Part shown: positions 32,203 through 41,105 of the stretch, piece by piece
How the letters are laid out: every line of letters begins with the position of its first letter
Position numbering within the stretch: position 1 is the first letter of the stretch
Assembly: GCF_003807585.1 (NCBI RefSeq)
Contig: NZ_RMBX01000014.1
Coordinates: 62,001-126,000, forward strand
Direction of reading: 5' to 3'
DNA length: 64,000 nucleotides
Source of the DNA: Chitinophaga barathri
Lineage (GTDB): Bacteria > Bacteroidota > Bacteroidia > Chitinophagales > Chitinophagaceae
Notes under the pieces: model-generated
What the model saw: the letters and a program-made list of their open reading frames with translations, nothing else
Told to the model about the DNA's origin: nothing
Databases searched by the model: none
Position numbers and translations under genes: made by a program

Positions 32203-35200
32203 ATGAAACAAACAACATTCGCTATCCTGTTGCTGATGCTGGCATCCCTCACATCAGCAGCACAAGCCGTTAAGATCACCGGAAAGGTTACCGGGGAAGA
32301 TGGGGAACCATTGGCCGGTGTATCTATTATGGTAAAAGGCACCAAAACAGGCACCGCCACCAATGAACAGGGCCTATTCACCCTCAGCCCCCAGGAACTG
32401 AAAGGGATCCTCGTATTCTCCAGCATCGGCTTCCTCACCAAAGAAGTGACGCTCACCAAAGCCACCGTGTACAACACCGTGCTCGTCCAGGACCCGCAGG
32501 CCCTGAAACAGGTAGTGGTAGTAGGTTACGGCACCGTCCAGCGCAAAGACCTCACCGGCTCGGTGGGCAGCGTGAACGTGGCGGACCTTCAGAGAGCGCC
32601 CGTAAAATCCTTTGACGAAGCCCTGGCCGGCCGCGTGGCGGGCGTACAGGTAACCTCCTCCGAAGGCCGCCCCGGCGCCGCTATAGACATCGTGATCCGC
32701 GGCGGTAACTCCGTTACCCAAAACAACTCGCCCCTCTACGTGATAGACGGCTTCCCCATGGAGAACCCGGGCGGGGACAACGAAAGCAATCCCATCAACG
32801 CGCTGGACCCTGCGGACATCGAATCCATCGACATCCTGAAGGACGCTTCCGCCACCGCCATCTACGGCGCCCGCGGCGCGAACGGCGTGATCGTGATCAC
32901 CACCAAACGCGGTAAAGCCGGCAAAACCACCATTAATTATAATACCTACTTCGGCTGGCAGGAAAGCAACAAACGCCTGGACGTACTGGACCCTTACGAG
33001 TTCATCAAACTCCAGAACGACATCGATCCGCTCATGACCATGACGCTCTACCGCATCAGGAACCAGAATGGCGTGAAGGACACCCTGCCTTTGGAATATT
33101 ATAAAAACGTGCAGGGCATCAACTGGGAAGACCAGGTGATGCAAACCGCGCCTATGCAAAGCCATCACCTTTCGCTCGGCGGCGGTAATGACAAAACGAA
33201 ATTCAACGCCTCTTTTTCTTACTTCGACCAGCAGGGCATCATCATCAACTCCGGCTTCAAAAGGCTGCAGGGCCGCCTGAGCCTGGACCACACCGTGTCC
33301 AACAAACTGAAAGTAGGGATGAACGCCGCGTATGCGAACGTAAAACGGTACGGCACGCCCACTTCCTCCAGCAGTTACAACAACGAGCTGAACCTACTCT
33401 TCAGCGTATGGGCCTACCGCCCCATCACTTTGCTGAACTCTACCTCCAACCTCATCGAGGAAGGGACGGACCCCGAAGTAGAGCCTGGTTTTGATTTCAG
33501 GTGGAACCCCATCATCACCACCCAAAACGAGCTGCGCGAAAACTACAACGACAATTTCTCCATCAACGCTTATGGCGAATACGCCATCCTGCCCGGCCTG
33601 AAATTCAGGAGCAGCATCGGTTATACCAAAGGCGCCACCCGCGTGGACGTATTTAACAACGGCCTTTCCCGCAGCGGCAACCCTACCACGAACAACCAGG
33701 TGAACGGCGGCATGACCTATATCAACTCTTCCAGCTGGCTGAATGAAAACACGCTGACCTGGAATAAAAAGATCAACCAGCACCAAAGCCTGTCCGTACT
33801 CGGTGGCTTTACCATGCAGGAAGGCGCCAGCTCTGCGTTTGGCGCATATGCCAAACTGCTGCCCAACGAGGGCCTTGGCCTGAGCGGCCTGGATGAAGGC
33901 GTTCCTTTATCGATCACCTCCACTTCTTCCGCATGGAGCCTGGCTTCATTCCTGGGCAGGGTGAATTATAATATTATGTCGAAGTACCTGTTCACGGCAT
34001 CTTTCCGTACGGACGGCTCTTCCCGCTTCAGCAACGGCAACCGTTGGGGCTCCTTCCCTTCCGGCGCGTTCGCATGGCGTTTCGGCGCGGAGCCCTTCAT
34101 GCAGTCACTGCATTTTATCTCGGACGCGAAACTGCGCACCAGCTGGGGCATCACGGGAAACAACAACGTGGGTAACTTCTCCAATTATATGAACTACATC
34201 ACGCCCACCACCGGCGGCTATTCCTTCGGCAACATCCAGAACCCGGGCAGCTATCCCGGTTCCATGGGCAACCCGGACCTGAAATGGGAAAGGACGGCGC
34301 AGACAGACATCGGCCTGGACCTCGGTTTCCTGAAAGACCGCATCAAACTGGCGGTGGACGTATACCGCAAAAACACCAGCAACCTGCTGCTGAACGCGAA
34401 CCTTCCCGGCAGTACCGGTTATGCCACGCAGTTCAAAAACATCGGCAAGGTGCGCAACGAAGGCCTGGAGATCAGCCTCTTTGCGAACGTGGTGAAAGGA
34501 AAAGACTTTAACTGGAATTCCAGCTTCAACATCTCTTTTAACCGCAACAAGGTACTGGAACTGGCGGAAAACGAACGCTCCATGCTCACGACCCAGTACT
34601 GGGGAGACGATTGGGTGCTGATACCGGCGTACATCGCCAGGGTTGGCTCGCCTGTAGCACAGTTCTACGGCCATGTATCAGACGGTGTATATAAATATTC
34701 AGACTTCGATAAAGTAGGTGAAAATTACATCCTCAAAGACAACGTAACCGCCAACGGCGAAGTGCGCACACAGGTACAGCCCGGCGACATCAAATACAAA
34801 GACATGAACGGCGACCTGCTGATAGACGATTACGACAAAACGGTGATCGGCAACCCGCTGCCCGTGCATACCGGCGGCTTCAGCAACAATTTCGAATACA
34901 AAGGTTTTGACCTCGGCATTTTTTTCCAGTGGTCTTATGGCAACGACATTTACAATGCGAACCGCCTGATGCTGGAAACCGGTTATAAATACAACACGAA
35001 CCAGTACGCCTCTTATAAGAATCACTGGAGCCCGGAGAATCCCGAATCGAACATCCCGCGTGTGAAAGGCACTACCATGAAGACCTACGCCACCTGGATG
35101 GTGGAAGACGGTTCTTTCCTTCGCCTGAAAACCGTACAGCTGGGGTACAACATCCCGCAGAGCGTGCTGAAAAGAGCGAAGATCAGCAACATCCGCGTAT

Positions 35201-35352
35201 ATGCCACCGCGCAGAACCTGTACACCTGGACGAAGTATTCCGGTTATGATCCCGAAGTGTCCATCCGCAACAGCGCGCTTACGCCCGGCTTCGACTACTC
35301 CGCTTACCCGCGGCCGAAAACAGCTACCGTAGGCTTAAACGTTACCTTCTAA
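32203..35352 (+). CDS. SusC/RagA-type TonB-dependent outer-membrane transporter
   Basis: A 1049-residue outer-membrane glycan transporter. Signal peptide MKQTTFAILLLMLASLTSAAQA, then a carboxypeptidase-regulatory-like beta domain (ITGKVTGEDGEPLAGVSIMV, about residues 24-100), the SusC plug opening VVVVGYGTVQRKDLTGSVG, the plug signature IRGGNSVTQNNSPLYVIDG and ASATAIYGARGANGVI, and a 22-strand barrel ending in an aromatic residue (GLNVTF). The start at 32203 is preferred over 32146, which adds residues before the signal peptide. Pairs with the SusD-like lipoprotein 18 bases downstream; together they import oligosaccharides, powered by TonB. Confidence 0.97.
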   Translation: MKQTTFAILLLMLASLTSAAQAVKITGKVTGEDGEPLAGVSIMVKGTKTGTATNEQGLFTLSPQELKGILVFSSIGFLTKEVTLTKATVYNTVLVQDPQALKQVVVVGYGTVQRKDLTGSVGSVNVADLQRAPVKSFDEALAGRVAGVQVTSSEGRPGAAIDIVIRGGNSVTQNNSPLYVIDGFPMENPGGDNESNPINALDPADIESIDILKDASATAIYGARGANGVIVITTKRGKAGKTTINYNTYFGWQESNKRLDVLDPYEFIKLQNDIDPLMTMTLYRIRNQNGVKDTLPLEYYKNVQGINWEDQVMQTAPMQSHHLSLGGGNDKTKFNASFSYFDQQGIIINSGFKRLQGRLSLDHTVSNKLKVGMNAAYANVKRYGTPTSSSSYNNELNLLFSVWAYRPITLLNSTSNLIEEGTDPEVEPGFDFRWNPIITTQNELRENYNDNFSINAYGEYAILPGLKFRSSIGYTKGATRVDVFNNGLSRSGNPTTNNQVNGGMTYINSSSWLNENTLTWNKKINQHQSLSVLGGFTMQEGASSAFGAYAKLLPNEGLGLSGLDEGVPLSITSTSSAWSLASFLGRVNYNIMSKYLFTASFRTDGSSRFSNGNRWGSFPSGAFAWRFGAEPFMQSLHFISDAKLRTSWGITGNNNVGNFSNYMNYITPTTGGYSFGNIQNPGSYPGSMGNPDLKWERTAQTDIGLDLGFLKDRIKLAVDVYRKNTSNLLLNANLPGSTGYATQFKNIGKVRNEGLEISLFANVVKGKDFNWNSSFNISFNRNKVLELAENERSMLTTQYWGDDWVLIPAYIARVGSPVAQFYGHVSDGVYKYSDFDKVGENYILKDNVTANGEVRTQVQPGDIKYKDMNGDLLIDDYDKTVIGNPLPVHTGGFSNNFEYKGFDLGIFFQWSYGNDIYNANRLMLETGYKYNTNQYASYKNHWSPENPESNIPRVKGTTMKTYATWMVEDGSFLRLKTVQLGYNIPQSVLKRAKISNIRVYATAQNLYTWTKYSGYDPEVSIRNSALTPGFDYSAYPRPKTATVGLNVTF

Positions 35353-35370
35353 TTTCAAAATGGCGAGAAC

Positions 35371-36954
35371 ATGAAATACATCCTGTATAGCTTCCTGATA
35401 TTGTCCACCGGCGCCATATCCTGCAACAAATTCCTGGATAAAACGCCCACGGACTTCCCCCTGCCGAAAAATTATTTCAAAACGGAGAACGACGTGAATA
35501 CCGCGCTCAGCGGCATTTACGACCCGCTGGGTAAAACCGGCACCTATGGCCGTACGTTGTTCTTTGAGCTGGATATGAGCGACGAAGGTTTCAACGCCCT
35601 GTCCACCACTACCATCGACCTGTCCATCAACAACTTCAATTCGTCGGACACCAAGGTGAACACGCTCTGGAACCTTTTGTACCAGGGCATCAACCGCGCG
35701 AACGTATTCCTTGAGAACATCGACAATGCCGATGTGGAAATGGATGAGGCCAAACGCAAGGCTGCCAAAGGCCAGGCGCTTTTCCTGCGGGCGTATTATT
35801 ATTTTATGCTGGTGAGCAACTGGGGCGATGTACCGGTGCGGTTGGAATCCATCAAAAATGTAAACGATGTAAGCCGTGCCAGAACCGCTTCTTCAGAGAT
35901 ATACGCCTTCATCGTAAAAGACATGGAAGCGGCGGCGGACCTGGTGAACCCGATCAGCGCCTATACTTACAACAGCCGTATCACGAAGTCTGTAGTATGG
36001 GGCATCCTCGCCAGGGTGAACCTGAAGATGGCGGGGTATCCGCTGAACGACGCCACCCGCTGGGCAGAAGCGCGCAAATGGGCTTTTAAGGCCATGGAAC
36101 CGGCGAACGGTCATACTTTAAATCCGAATTACGCACAGATCTTCATCAACCAGTGCCAGGATAAATACGATACAAAAGAAGTGCTGTGGGAAGTGGAGTT
36201 CAACAAAGTGAACAACGGCAGCCAGGACGAAGAAGGTTCCGTGGGCTCCATCAACGGCATCGGTTCTTCGGACAGGAGCATGTACAGCTACGGCGCGGTG
36301 CACATCACCGAAAGATATTACCGCGCGTTCGGCGCGGGCGATCTGCGCCGCGACTGGACCAGCAACGCTTATTATTACGGCACCGTAGGCGGTGTGGTGA
36401 ATTCAAAAATACCTTACCCGGCTACCTCCATTTATAACAGGTGTAATGCAAAGTGGAGAAGGGAATATGAAACAGCCCTTCCCAAAAACATCAACACCTC
36501 TTCCATCAACTTCCCTGTGCTCCGCTACTCCGACGTGCTGCTGATGTTCGCCGAAGCGGACAATGAAGTGAGCGGCCCGACCGCCGAAGCCTACGAAGCG
36601 GTGAACAAAGTAAGAAGAAGAGCCTATGGCCTGCTGCTGCCCACGCCTCCCGATCCTGCTGCGGACGCGGACCTTGCAGATGGCCTGGACCAGGTTTCCT
36701 TCCGCGATGCCGTTAGAAAAGAACGTTCGCTGGAGCTTGGTTTTGAAGCCATCCGCCGCCACGACCTCATCCGCTGGGGCATTTACATCACCACGATGAA
36801 AGACCTTGCGAACGAGATCACTACTACGGCGCCGGCGGCTTACAAATACGCTTCCCGCCACGGGGACAACCTGGGCCAGCGCCACCTGCTGCTGCCCATA
36901 CCCAGTTCCGAAATGGCGATCAACAAAGCGCTTGTTCAAAACCCGGAATGGTAA
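35371..36954 (+). CDS. SusD/RagB-type glycan-binding lipoprotein
   Basis: A 527-residue surface lipoprotein forming the lid of the SusC channel. Lipobox ISC at residues 16-18 (TGAISCNKFLDKTP), then the SusD hallmark early region NDVNTALSGIYDPLG and LWNLLYQGINRANVFLENID, TPR-like helices with KGQALFLRAYYYFMLVSNWGDVPV (in part), and the C-terminal RKERSLELGFEAIRRHDLIRWG and HLLLPIPSSEMAIN. Normal length. It lies between the SusC and DUF5017 genes, so the locus is a polysaccharide-utilisation locus. Confidence 0.97.
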   Translation: MKYILYSFLILSTGAISCNKFLDKTPTDFPLPKNYFKTENDVNTALSGIYDPLGKTGTYGRTLFFELDMSDEGFNALSTTTIDLSINNFNSSDTKVNTLWNLLYQGINRANVFLENIDNADVEMDEAKRKAAKGQALFLRAYYYFMLVSNWGDVPVRLESIKNVNDVSRARTASSEIYAFIVKDMEAAADLVNPISAYTYNSRITKSVVWGILARVNLKMAGYPLNDATRWAEARKWAFKAMEPANGHTLNPNYAQIFINQCQDKYDTKEVLWEVEFNKVNNGSQDEEGSVGSINGIGSSDRSMYSYGAVHITERYYRAFGAGDLRRDWTSNAYYYGTVGGVVNSKIPYPATSIYNRCNAKWRREYETALPKNINTSSINFPVLRYSDVLLMFAEADNEVSGPTAEAYEAVNKVRRRAYGLLLPTPPDPAADADLADGLDQVSFRDAVRKERSLELGFEAIRRHDLIRWGIYITTMKDLANEITTTAPAAYKYASRHGDNLGQRHLLLPIPSSEMAINKALVQNPEW

Positions 36955-36984
36955 TCAATTCAGCAACCCTTAAATCATCGACAA

Positions 36985-37896
36985 ATGTTCAAGTATAAAA
37001 ATATGCTTCCCCTGGCCGCCATCAGCCTTCTTTTCGCCTGCAAGCGGGATGTGGTGGAGCTTCCAGCCTTCGAAGCGCGTGCCGAAAAAGCGGAATATAA
37101 AGCGGGAGATTCCGTGCTTTTCTTTTTCTCCGGCGAGCCGGACATCATTACATTTTACTCCGGCGAGCCTGGTAAAGAATACCGTTACAAAGACCGTACG
37201 GATATGGAAGCCGGCGTTACCCAGCTGGAATTCATCAGCCGCGTGCTATACGGCAGCCAGGCGAACAACCTGAAGGTAGTAGCCTCCAACGAATTCACGG
37301 GCATCTACGACTCCGCCAATGTAAAAAAGAGCAGCTGGGTGGACATCACCAGCCGCTTTACGCTGGCTACCGCGCCCGGCGGCGGCCTGAGCGCAAACAC
37401 ACCTTCCGGCAAAGCGGACCTCTCCGACCTCGTGGTAAAAGGCAAACCGCTGTATCTCGGTTTCCAGTACCTCGGTGAAAAACCGCCCGGCGCCACCCCC
37501 ACACAGCGTACCTGGCGTATTCTCGGTTTCTCGCTGACGAGCACATTGCCCGGCGGCTCTCCGAATACCCTCGTGAATCACGTATCCGCGGGCTGGCTGG
37601 CCATTGACGTGATCAATAAGGCCAACAAATGGGCGGTGGCCGCGGATAATATCCAGTTTGCACCAAACGGCACGCTGGAAGTATCCGAAGACTGGATGAT
37701 CACCAAACCTATCTGGGTTACCAAAGTAGCGCCGGACAAAGGCACTGCCATCAAAGACTACAGCAAAAGGAAAGAAAGCTACAGCTATGTATTCGCCAAA
37801 CCCGGCACCTACACCGTCACTTTTGTAGGATCGAATACCAGCTCGAAGGAAATAAAAACAGTTGTGAAAGAAATTACGTTGACTATAGTGCCTTAA
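36985..37896 (+). CDS. DUF5017-type surface glycan-binding lipoprotein
   Basis: A 303-residue lipoprotein, lipobox LLFAC (residues 15-19). The mature part begins with an Ig-like region (FEARAEKAEYKAGDSVLFFFSGEPDIITFYSGEPG in part) and continues with a jelly-roll-like domain that ends in VFAKPGTYTVTFVGSNTSSKEIKTV (in part). This matches DUF5017 proteins encoded after SusD genes, which are thought to bind glycan at the cell surface (family inference). The next gene starts one base after its stop. Confidence 0.85.
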   Translation: MFKYKNMLPLAAISLLFACKRDVVELPAFEARAEKAEYKAGDSVLFFFSGEPDIITFYSGEPGKEYRYKDRTDMEAGVTQLEFISRVLYGSQANNLKVVASNEFTGIYDSANVKKSSWVDITSRFTLATAPGGGLSANTPSGKADLSDLVVKGKPLYLGFQYLGEKPPGATPTQRTWRILGFSLTSTLPGGSPNTLVNHVSAGWLAIDVINKANKWAVAADNIQFAPNGTLEVSEDWMITKPIWVTKVAPDKGTAIKDYSKRKESYSYVFAKPGTYTVTFVGSNTSSKEIKTVVKEITLTIVP

Positions 37897-37897
37897 T

Positions 37898-39715
37898 ATG
37901 AAGTCTTTTTTATTCGGATGTATTGTATTCATTTGCGCGGCCAGCCCTCTGGCCGCGCAAAATATTTCTATCCTGCCCGTGCCTGCAAAAACAGTGAGAA
38001 CAAAAGGCAGTTTTGTTATAAAACAGAGCATGCGTATTGTGGCCCCGGATACCGCGCTGGCAAAGCTATTAGCCGCCTCTGTCAGGGAGCTGACGGGTAT
38101 AGATCTAAAAACAGCTGCTACTGGTCCCGGCAGTATTTATTTTCTGCAGGGCGCGGATTCATTGGGCAATGAAGGTTACCGGCTGGAAATATTACCGGGG
38201 CGGATCAACATAATTTCTCACCAGCCCGCGGGCTGGTTCTACGGCATACAAAGCCTGTTGCAGCTGCTTCCCGCGGAGCGCGGTATTCCCTGCATGGAGA
38301 TCACGGACCGGCCCCGCTTCGCCTGGCGCGGCCTGATGCTGGACGTGAGCCGTCATTTTTTCTCCAAAGCGGTGATCCTCTCTTACATCGACCAGATGGC
38401 GAAATACAAACTCAATACGTTCCATCTCCACCTTACGGACAACCAGGGTTGGCGCATAGAGATCAAATCCATGCCGAAGCTTACCAGTGTGGGTGCATGG
38501 AGAGTGCCGCGCACCGGTTACTGGAAAGGCATGCCCGCACCCGCGCCTGGTGAAGCGGCTACTGACGGCGGGTTTTATTCGCAGGACGATATCCGTGAAA
38601 TGGTACAATACGCCGCCAAAAGATTTGTGACCATCGTGCCGGAAATAGATGTGCCCGGCCACAGTCTTGCGCTGATTGCCTCCTATCCGGAGCTGAGCTG
38701 TACCAAACAGCCGCAGCAGGTACTGGCCGGCGATCCATGGAATACCTCGCGCGCGAATGTGCTCTGCGCCGGAAACGACAGCATCTACGCCGCGCTGGAT
38801 AAAATATTCACGGAAGTGGCTGCACTGTTTCCCGGCGAATACATTCACGTTGGCGGTGACGAAGTACAGCGGATCTACTGGAACAAATGCCCGCATTGCA
38901 AGCGTCGCATCAATAGCGAAAGACTTAAAAGCGCGGAAGCATTGCAAACCTACTTTATCGGCCGCGTGGCGAAGATCGTGGAGAGCAAAGGCAAAAAGGT
39001 AATGGGCTGGTACGAAAACCTTGATAGCAGTATGGTGCCCGGCATGGCGCAGATGAGCTGGAAAAACACCAAAGGCGGCGCGCTGGCTTCGCAGGCGGGA
39101 CACAAAGTAGTGATGACGCCCGCATTTTTTACCTACCTCGATTTTTATCAAAACGATCCTTCGCTGGAAAACGGTCCTTTCACCGTTTGCCGCCTCAGCA
39201 GCTGCTACGCCTTTGACCCGCTGGCGGATGGTGCGCTGGAAACCAACGTACTTGGCGGGCAGGGCAGTCTTTGGACGGAACAGGTGCCCAACGAGCGGAA
39301 ACTCCAATATATGACCTGGCCACGGGCGCTGGCGCTGGCCGAAGTATTGTGGTCGCCCAGGGACAGCCTGAACTGGCCCCGGTTTACCGGGCGTATGGAG
39401 GCCCAGTTTCCGCGCTTTGACCGCGCCGGCGTAAAATATGCCACCGCATACCTGGAACCGCTCGTAAATGCCGTCATTATGCCGGACAGTACTTACTGCA
39501 TCCGTTTAGCCGCGGAAGTGGAAGGGCTTGATATTCATTATAGTTTCGACGATACCAGCCCCGATAATTTTTATCCCCGCTATACCGGCGCCCCCGTTGC
39601 TATTCCGAAAGGCGCTCATCATATCCGGGTCATTTCTTACCGGCAGGGAAGACCGGCCGGCAGGGAATTAAACCTTGATCTGGCGGAACTTACCAAAAAA
39701 GCCGCGCGTAAATAA
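37898..39715 (+). CDS. GH20 beta-N-acetylhexosaminidase
   Basis: Removes terminal GlcNAc or GalNAc from glycans by substrate-assisted catalysis. The catalytic pair D321-E322 stands in YIHVGGDEVQRIYW; other GH20 landmarks are FHLHLTDNQGWRIEI, IVPEIDVPGHS and the C-terminal LWTEQV with W. An N-terminal GH20b domain (residues 22-135) and signal peptide precede the barrel; 605 residues is typical, with a C-terminal Fn3/chitobiase-like tail (IRLAAEVEGLDIHYSFDDTSP in part). It closes the SusC-SusD-DUF5017 locus and indicates that its substrate contains beta-N-acetylhexosamine, such as chitin oligomers or N-glycan parts. Confidence 0.96.
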   Translation: MKSFLFGCIVFICAASPLAAQNISILPVPAKTVRTKGSFVIKQSMRIVAPDTALAKLLAASVRELTGIDLKTAATGPGSIYFLQGADSLGNEGYRLEILPGRINIISHQPAGWFYGIQSLLQLLPAERGIPCMEITDRPRFAWRGLMLDVSRHFFSKAVILSYIDQMAKYKLNTFHLHLTDNQGWRIEIKSMPKLTSVGAWRVPRTGYWKGMPAPAPGEAATDGGFYSQDDIREMVQYAAKRFVTIVPEIDVPGHSLALIASYPELSCTKQPQQVLAGDPWNTSRANVLCAGNDSIYAALDKIFTEVAALFPGEYIHVGGDEVQRIYWNKCPHCKRRINSERLKSAEALQTYFIGRVAKIVESKGKKVMGWYENLDSSMVPGMAQMSWKNTKGGALASQAGHKVVMTPAFFTYLDFYQNDPSLENGPFTVCRLSSCYAFDPLADGALETNVLGGQGSLWTEQVPNERKLQYMTWPRALALAEVLWSPRDSLNWPRFTGRMEAQFPRFDRAGVKYATAYLEPLVNAVIMPDSTYCIRLAAEVEGLDIHYSFDDTSPDNFYPRYTGAPVAIPKGAHHIRVISYRQGRPAGRELNLDLAELTKKAARK

Positions 39716-39719
39716 AATA

Positions 39720-39752
39720 TAGCCCGGTATTGTGCGCCGGGCTACACTTTTT
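39720..39752 (+). terminator. Terminator of the polysaccharide-utilisation locus
   Basis: TAGCCCGG / CCGGGCTA hairpin with a 9-base loop followed by CACTTTTTC on the plus strand. Confidence 0.8.
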
Positions 39753-39802
39753 CATTTCGCTTTTATTACCTTTGCTCATTACAAAAAGATTGTTCAATCC
39801 AA

Positions 39803-40189
39803 ATGAAGCACAAACTTAGCTGCCTGTTGATTGATGATGATAGGGATGACCAGGAAATATTCAAACTTGCTTTACAGGATGTAAACGAGGAAGTGTATTG
39901 CCTGACTGCGGATGATGGTATCAAGGGTTTGCAAATGCTGCAAACGGAGGAGAACTTTGTTCCCAGTTTCATTTTCCTGGATCTCAATATGCCGCGCATG
40001 ACCGGCAAAGACTGCCTGACCGCCATCAAAAGCAATCCCATGCTGGCTTCCATCCCGGTAGTGATCTACTCTACTTCTTCGGACCCGAAGGATATCCAGG
40101 ACACCAAAGAGCTTGGCGCGACGGATTACGTGGTGAAACAATACAGTATCGCTTCGCTGAAGGAGATCCTCAAACGTTATTTTAACTGA
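39803..40189 (+). CDS. Single-domain response regulator
   Basis: A 128-residue lone receiver: acidic DDDRDD near residue 10, phospho-acceptor D in IFLDLNMPRMTG, S/T in VIYSTSSD, K replaced in YVVKQYSIASLKE by K-Q rather than the usual K-P. It stands alone between the PUL and a convergent signalling operon and may accept phosphate from the kinases encoded there. Confidence 0.93.
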   Translation: MKHKLSCLLIDDDRDDQEIFKLALQDVNEEVYCLTADDGIKGLQMLQTEENFVPSFIFLDLNMPRMTGKDCLTAIKSNPMLASIPVVIYSTSSDPKDIQDTKELGATDYVVKQYSIASLKEILKRYFN

Positions 40190-40253
40190 TTTTTTCCGGC
40201 TGACTGAATAGGTTGCCCGCTGCTATGTTTACGCGGAATGGGCACATATTCCG

Positions 40254-41105
40254 TTAAATGTTCTTTTTCCAGATGCGCTGGTGGTCCGGGAACTGGCGGT
40301 ATTTATACGCGATCGGGGAATATTTCAGATTTTCCTTGCCGCCGAGCGCCAGGTAACCGTTTATTTCCAGGCTGTCATCGAAGAGCTGGAGGGCTTTGTG
40401 TTGTAATTCTTTGTTGAAGTAAATGAGCACATTCCTGCACAGGATCAGCTGGAATTCGTTGAAGGACCGGTCTGTGGCCAGGTTGTGCGGGGAAATAACC
40501 ATTCTTTTGACGAGCTGTTCGTCGAACTTCGCCCAGTCGTAGCGGGCGGAGTAGTATTTGGAAAAATCTTCGGTGCCGCCGCTGAGGATATAGTTTTCGG
40601 AGAATTGTTTCATGTACCGCAGCGGGAAGATCCCTTTCCTGAGTTTTTCCAGTACACCGGGATTGATATCCGTAGCGTACAGCAGCGATTTTTGCAGCAG
40701 GCCGGCTTCCTGTAGCATGATGGCCATGGAAAACACTTCTTCGCCGGTGGAGCAGCCCGCATGCCAGATGCGTATCAGGGGGGCGGCGGCCAGTTTAGGC
40801 AATACTTCCTGCCGCAGGCACCGGTAAAAATGCGGGTCGCGGAACATCTCTGTAACGTTCACCGTGATCTCTTCCACGAAGTGCCTGAAATAATCCGCGT
40901 CGTACTGTATCCTGTTCCTGAAATCTTCAAAGTCCCGGAACCGGTCCAGCATATACAGCCGGTTGATCCTGCGTTTCAGGGAAGGCCGCGCATAATGCGT
41001 GAAATTATATCCGTACCTGTCCAGGATCTGTTCCAGCAATGCGTCTATCTGTGCGTCCTGCACCCCAAATTCCTCCATCATCTCCTTGTTATTTACCGGT
41101 ATCAT
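40254..41105 (-). CDS. cheR: CheR-type protein-glutamate methyltransferase
   Basis: A 283-residue SAM-dependent methyltransferase of the chemotaxis type: helical N-terminal domain (residues 10-75, ILDRYGYNFTHYARPSLKRRINRLY in part), then EITVNVTEMFRDPHFY, the SAM loop WHAGCSTGEEVFSMAI, ATDINPGVLEKLRKG and LILCRNVLIYFN. It overlaps the end of the upstream hybrid kinase gene by 17 bases. No CheB methylesterase or methyl-accepting receptor is in the window, so it probably modifies a signalling protein of this operon rather than a chemoreceptor (inference). Another ATG at 41081 (MMEEFG) is possible. Confidence 0.93.
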   Translation of the reverse strand: MIPVNNKEMMEEFGVQDAQIDALLEQILDRYGYNFTHYARPSLKRRINRLYMLDRFRDFEDFRNRIQYDADYFRHFVEEITVNVTEMFRDPHFYRCLRQEVLPKLAAAPLIRIWHAGCSTGEEVFSMAIMLQEAGLLQKSLLYATDINPGVLEKLRKGIFPLRYMKQFSENYILSGGTEDFSKYYSARYDWAKFDEQLVKRMVISPHNLATDRSFNEFQLILCRNVLIYFNKELQHKALQLFDDSLEINGYLALGGKENLKYSPIAYKYRQFPDHQRIWKKNI

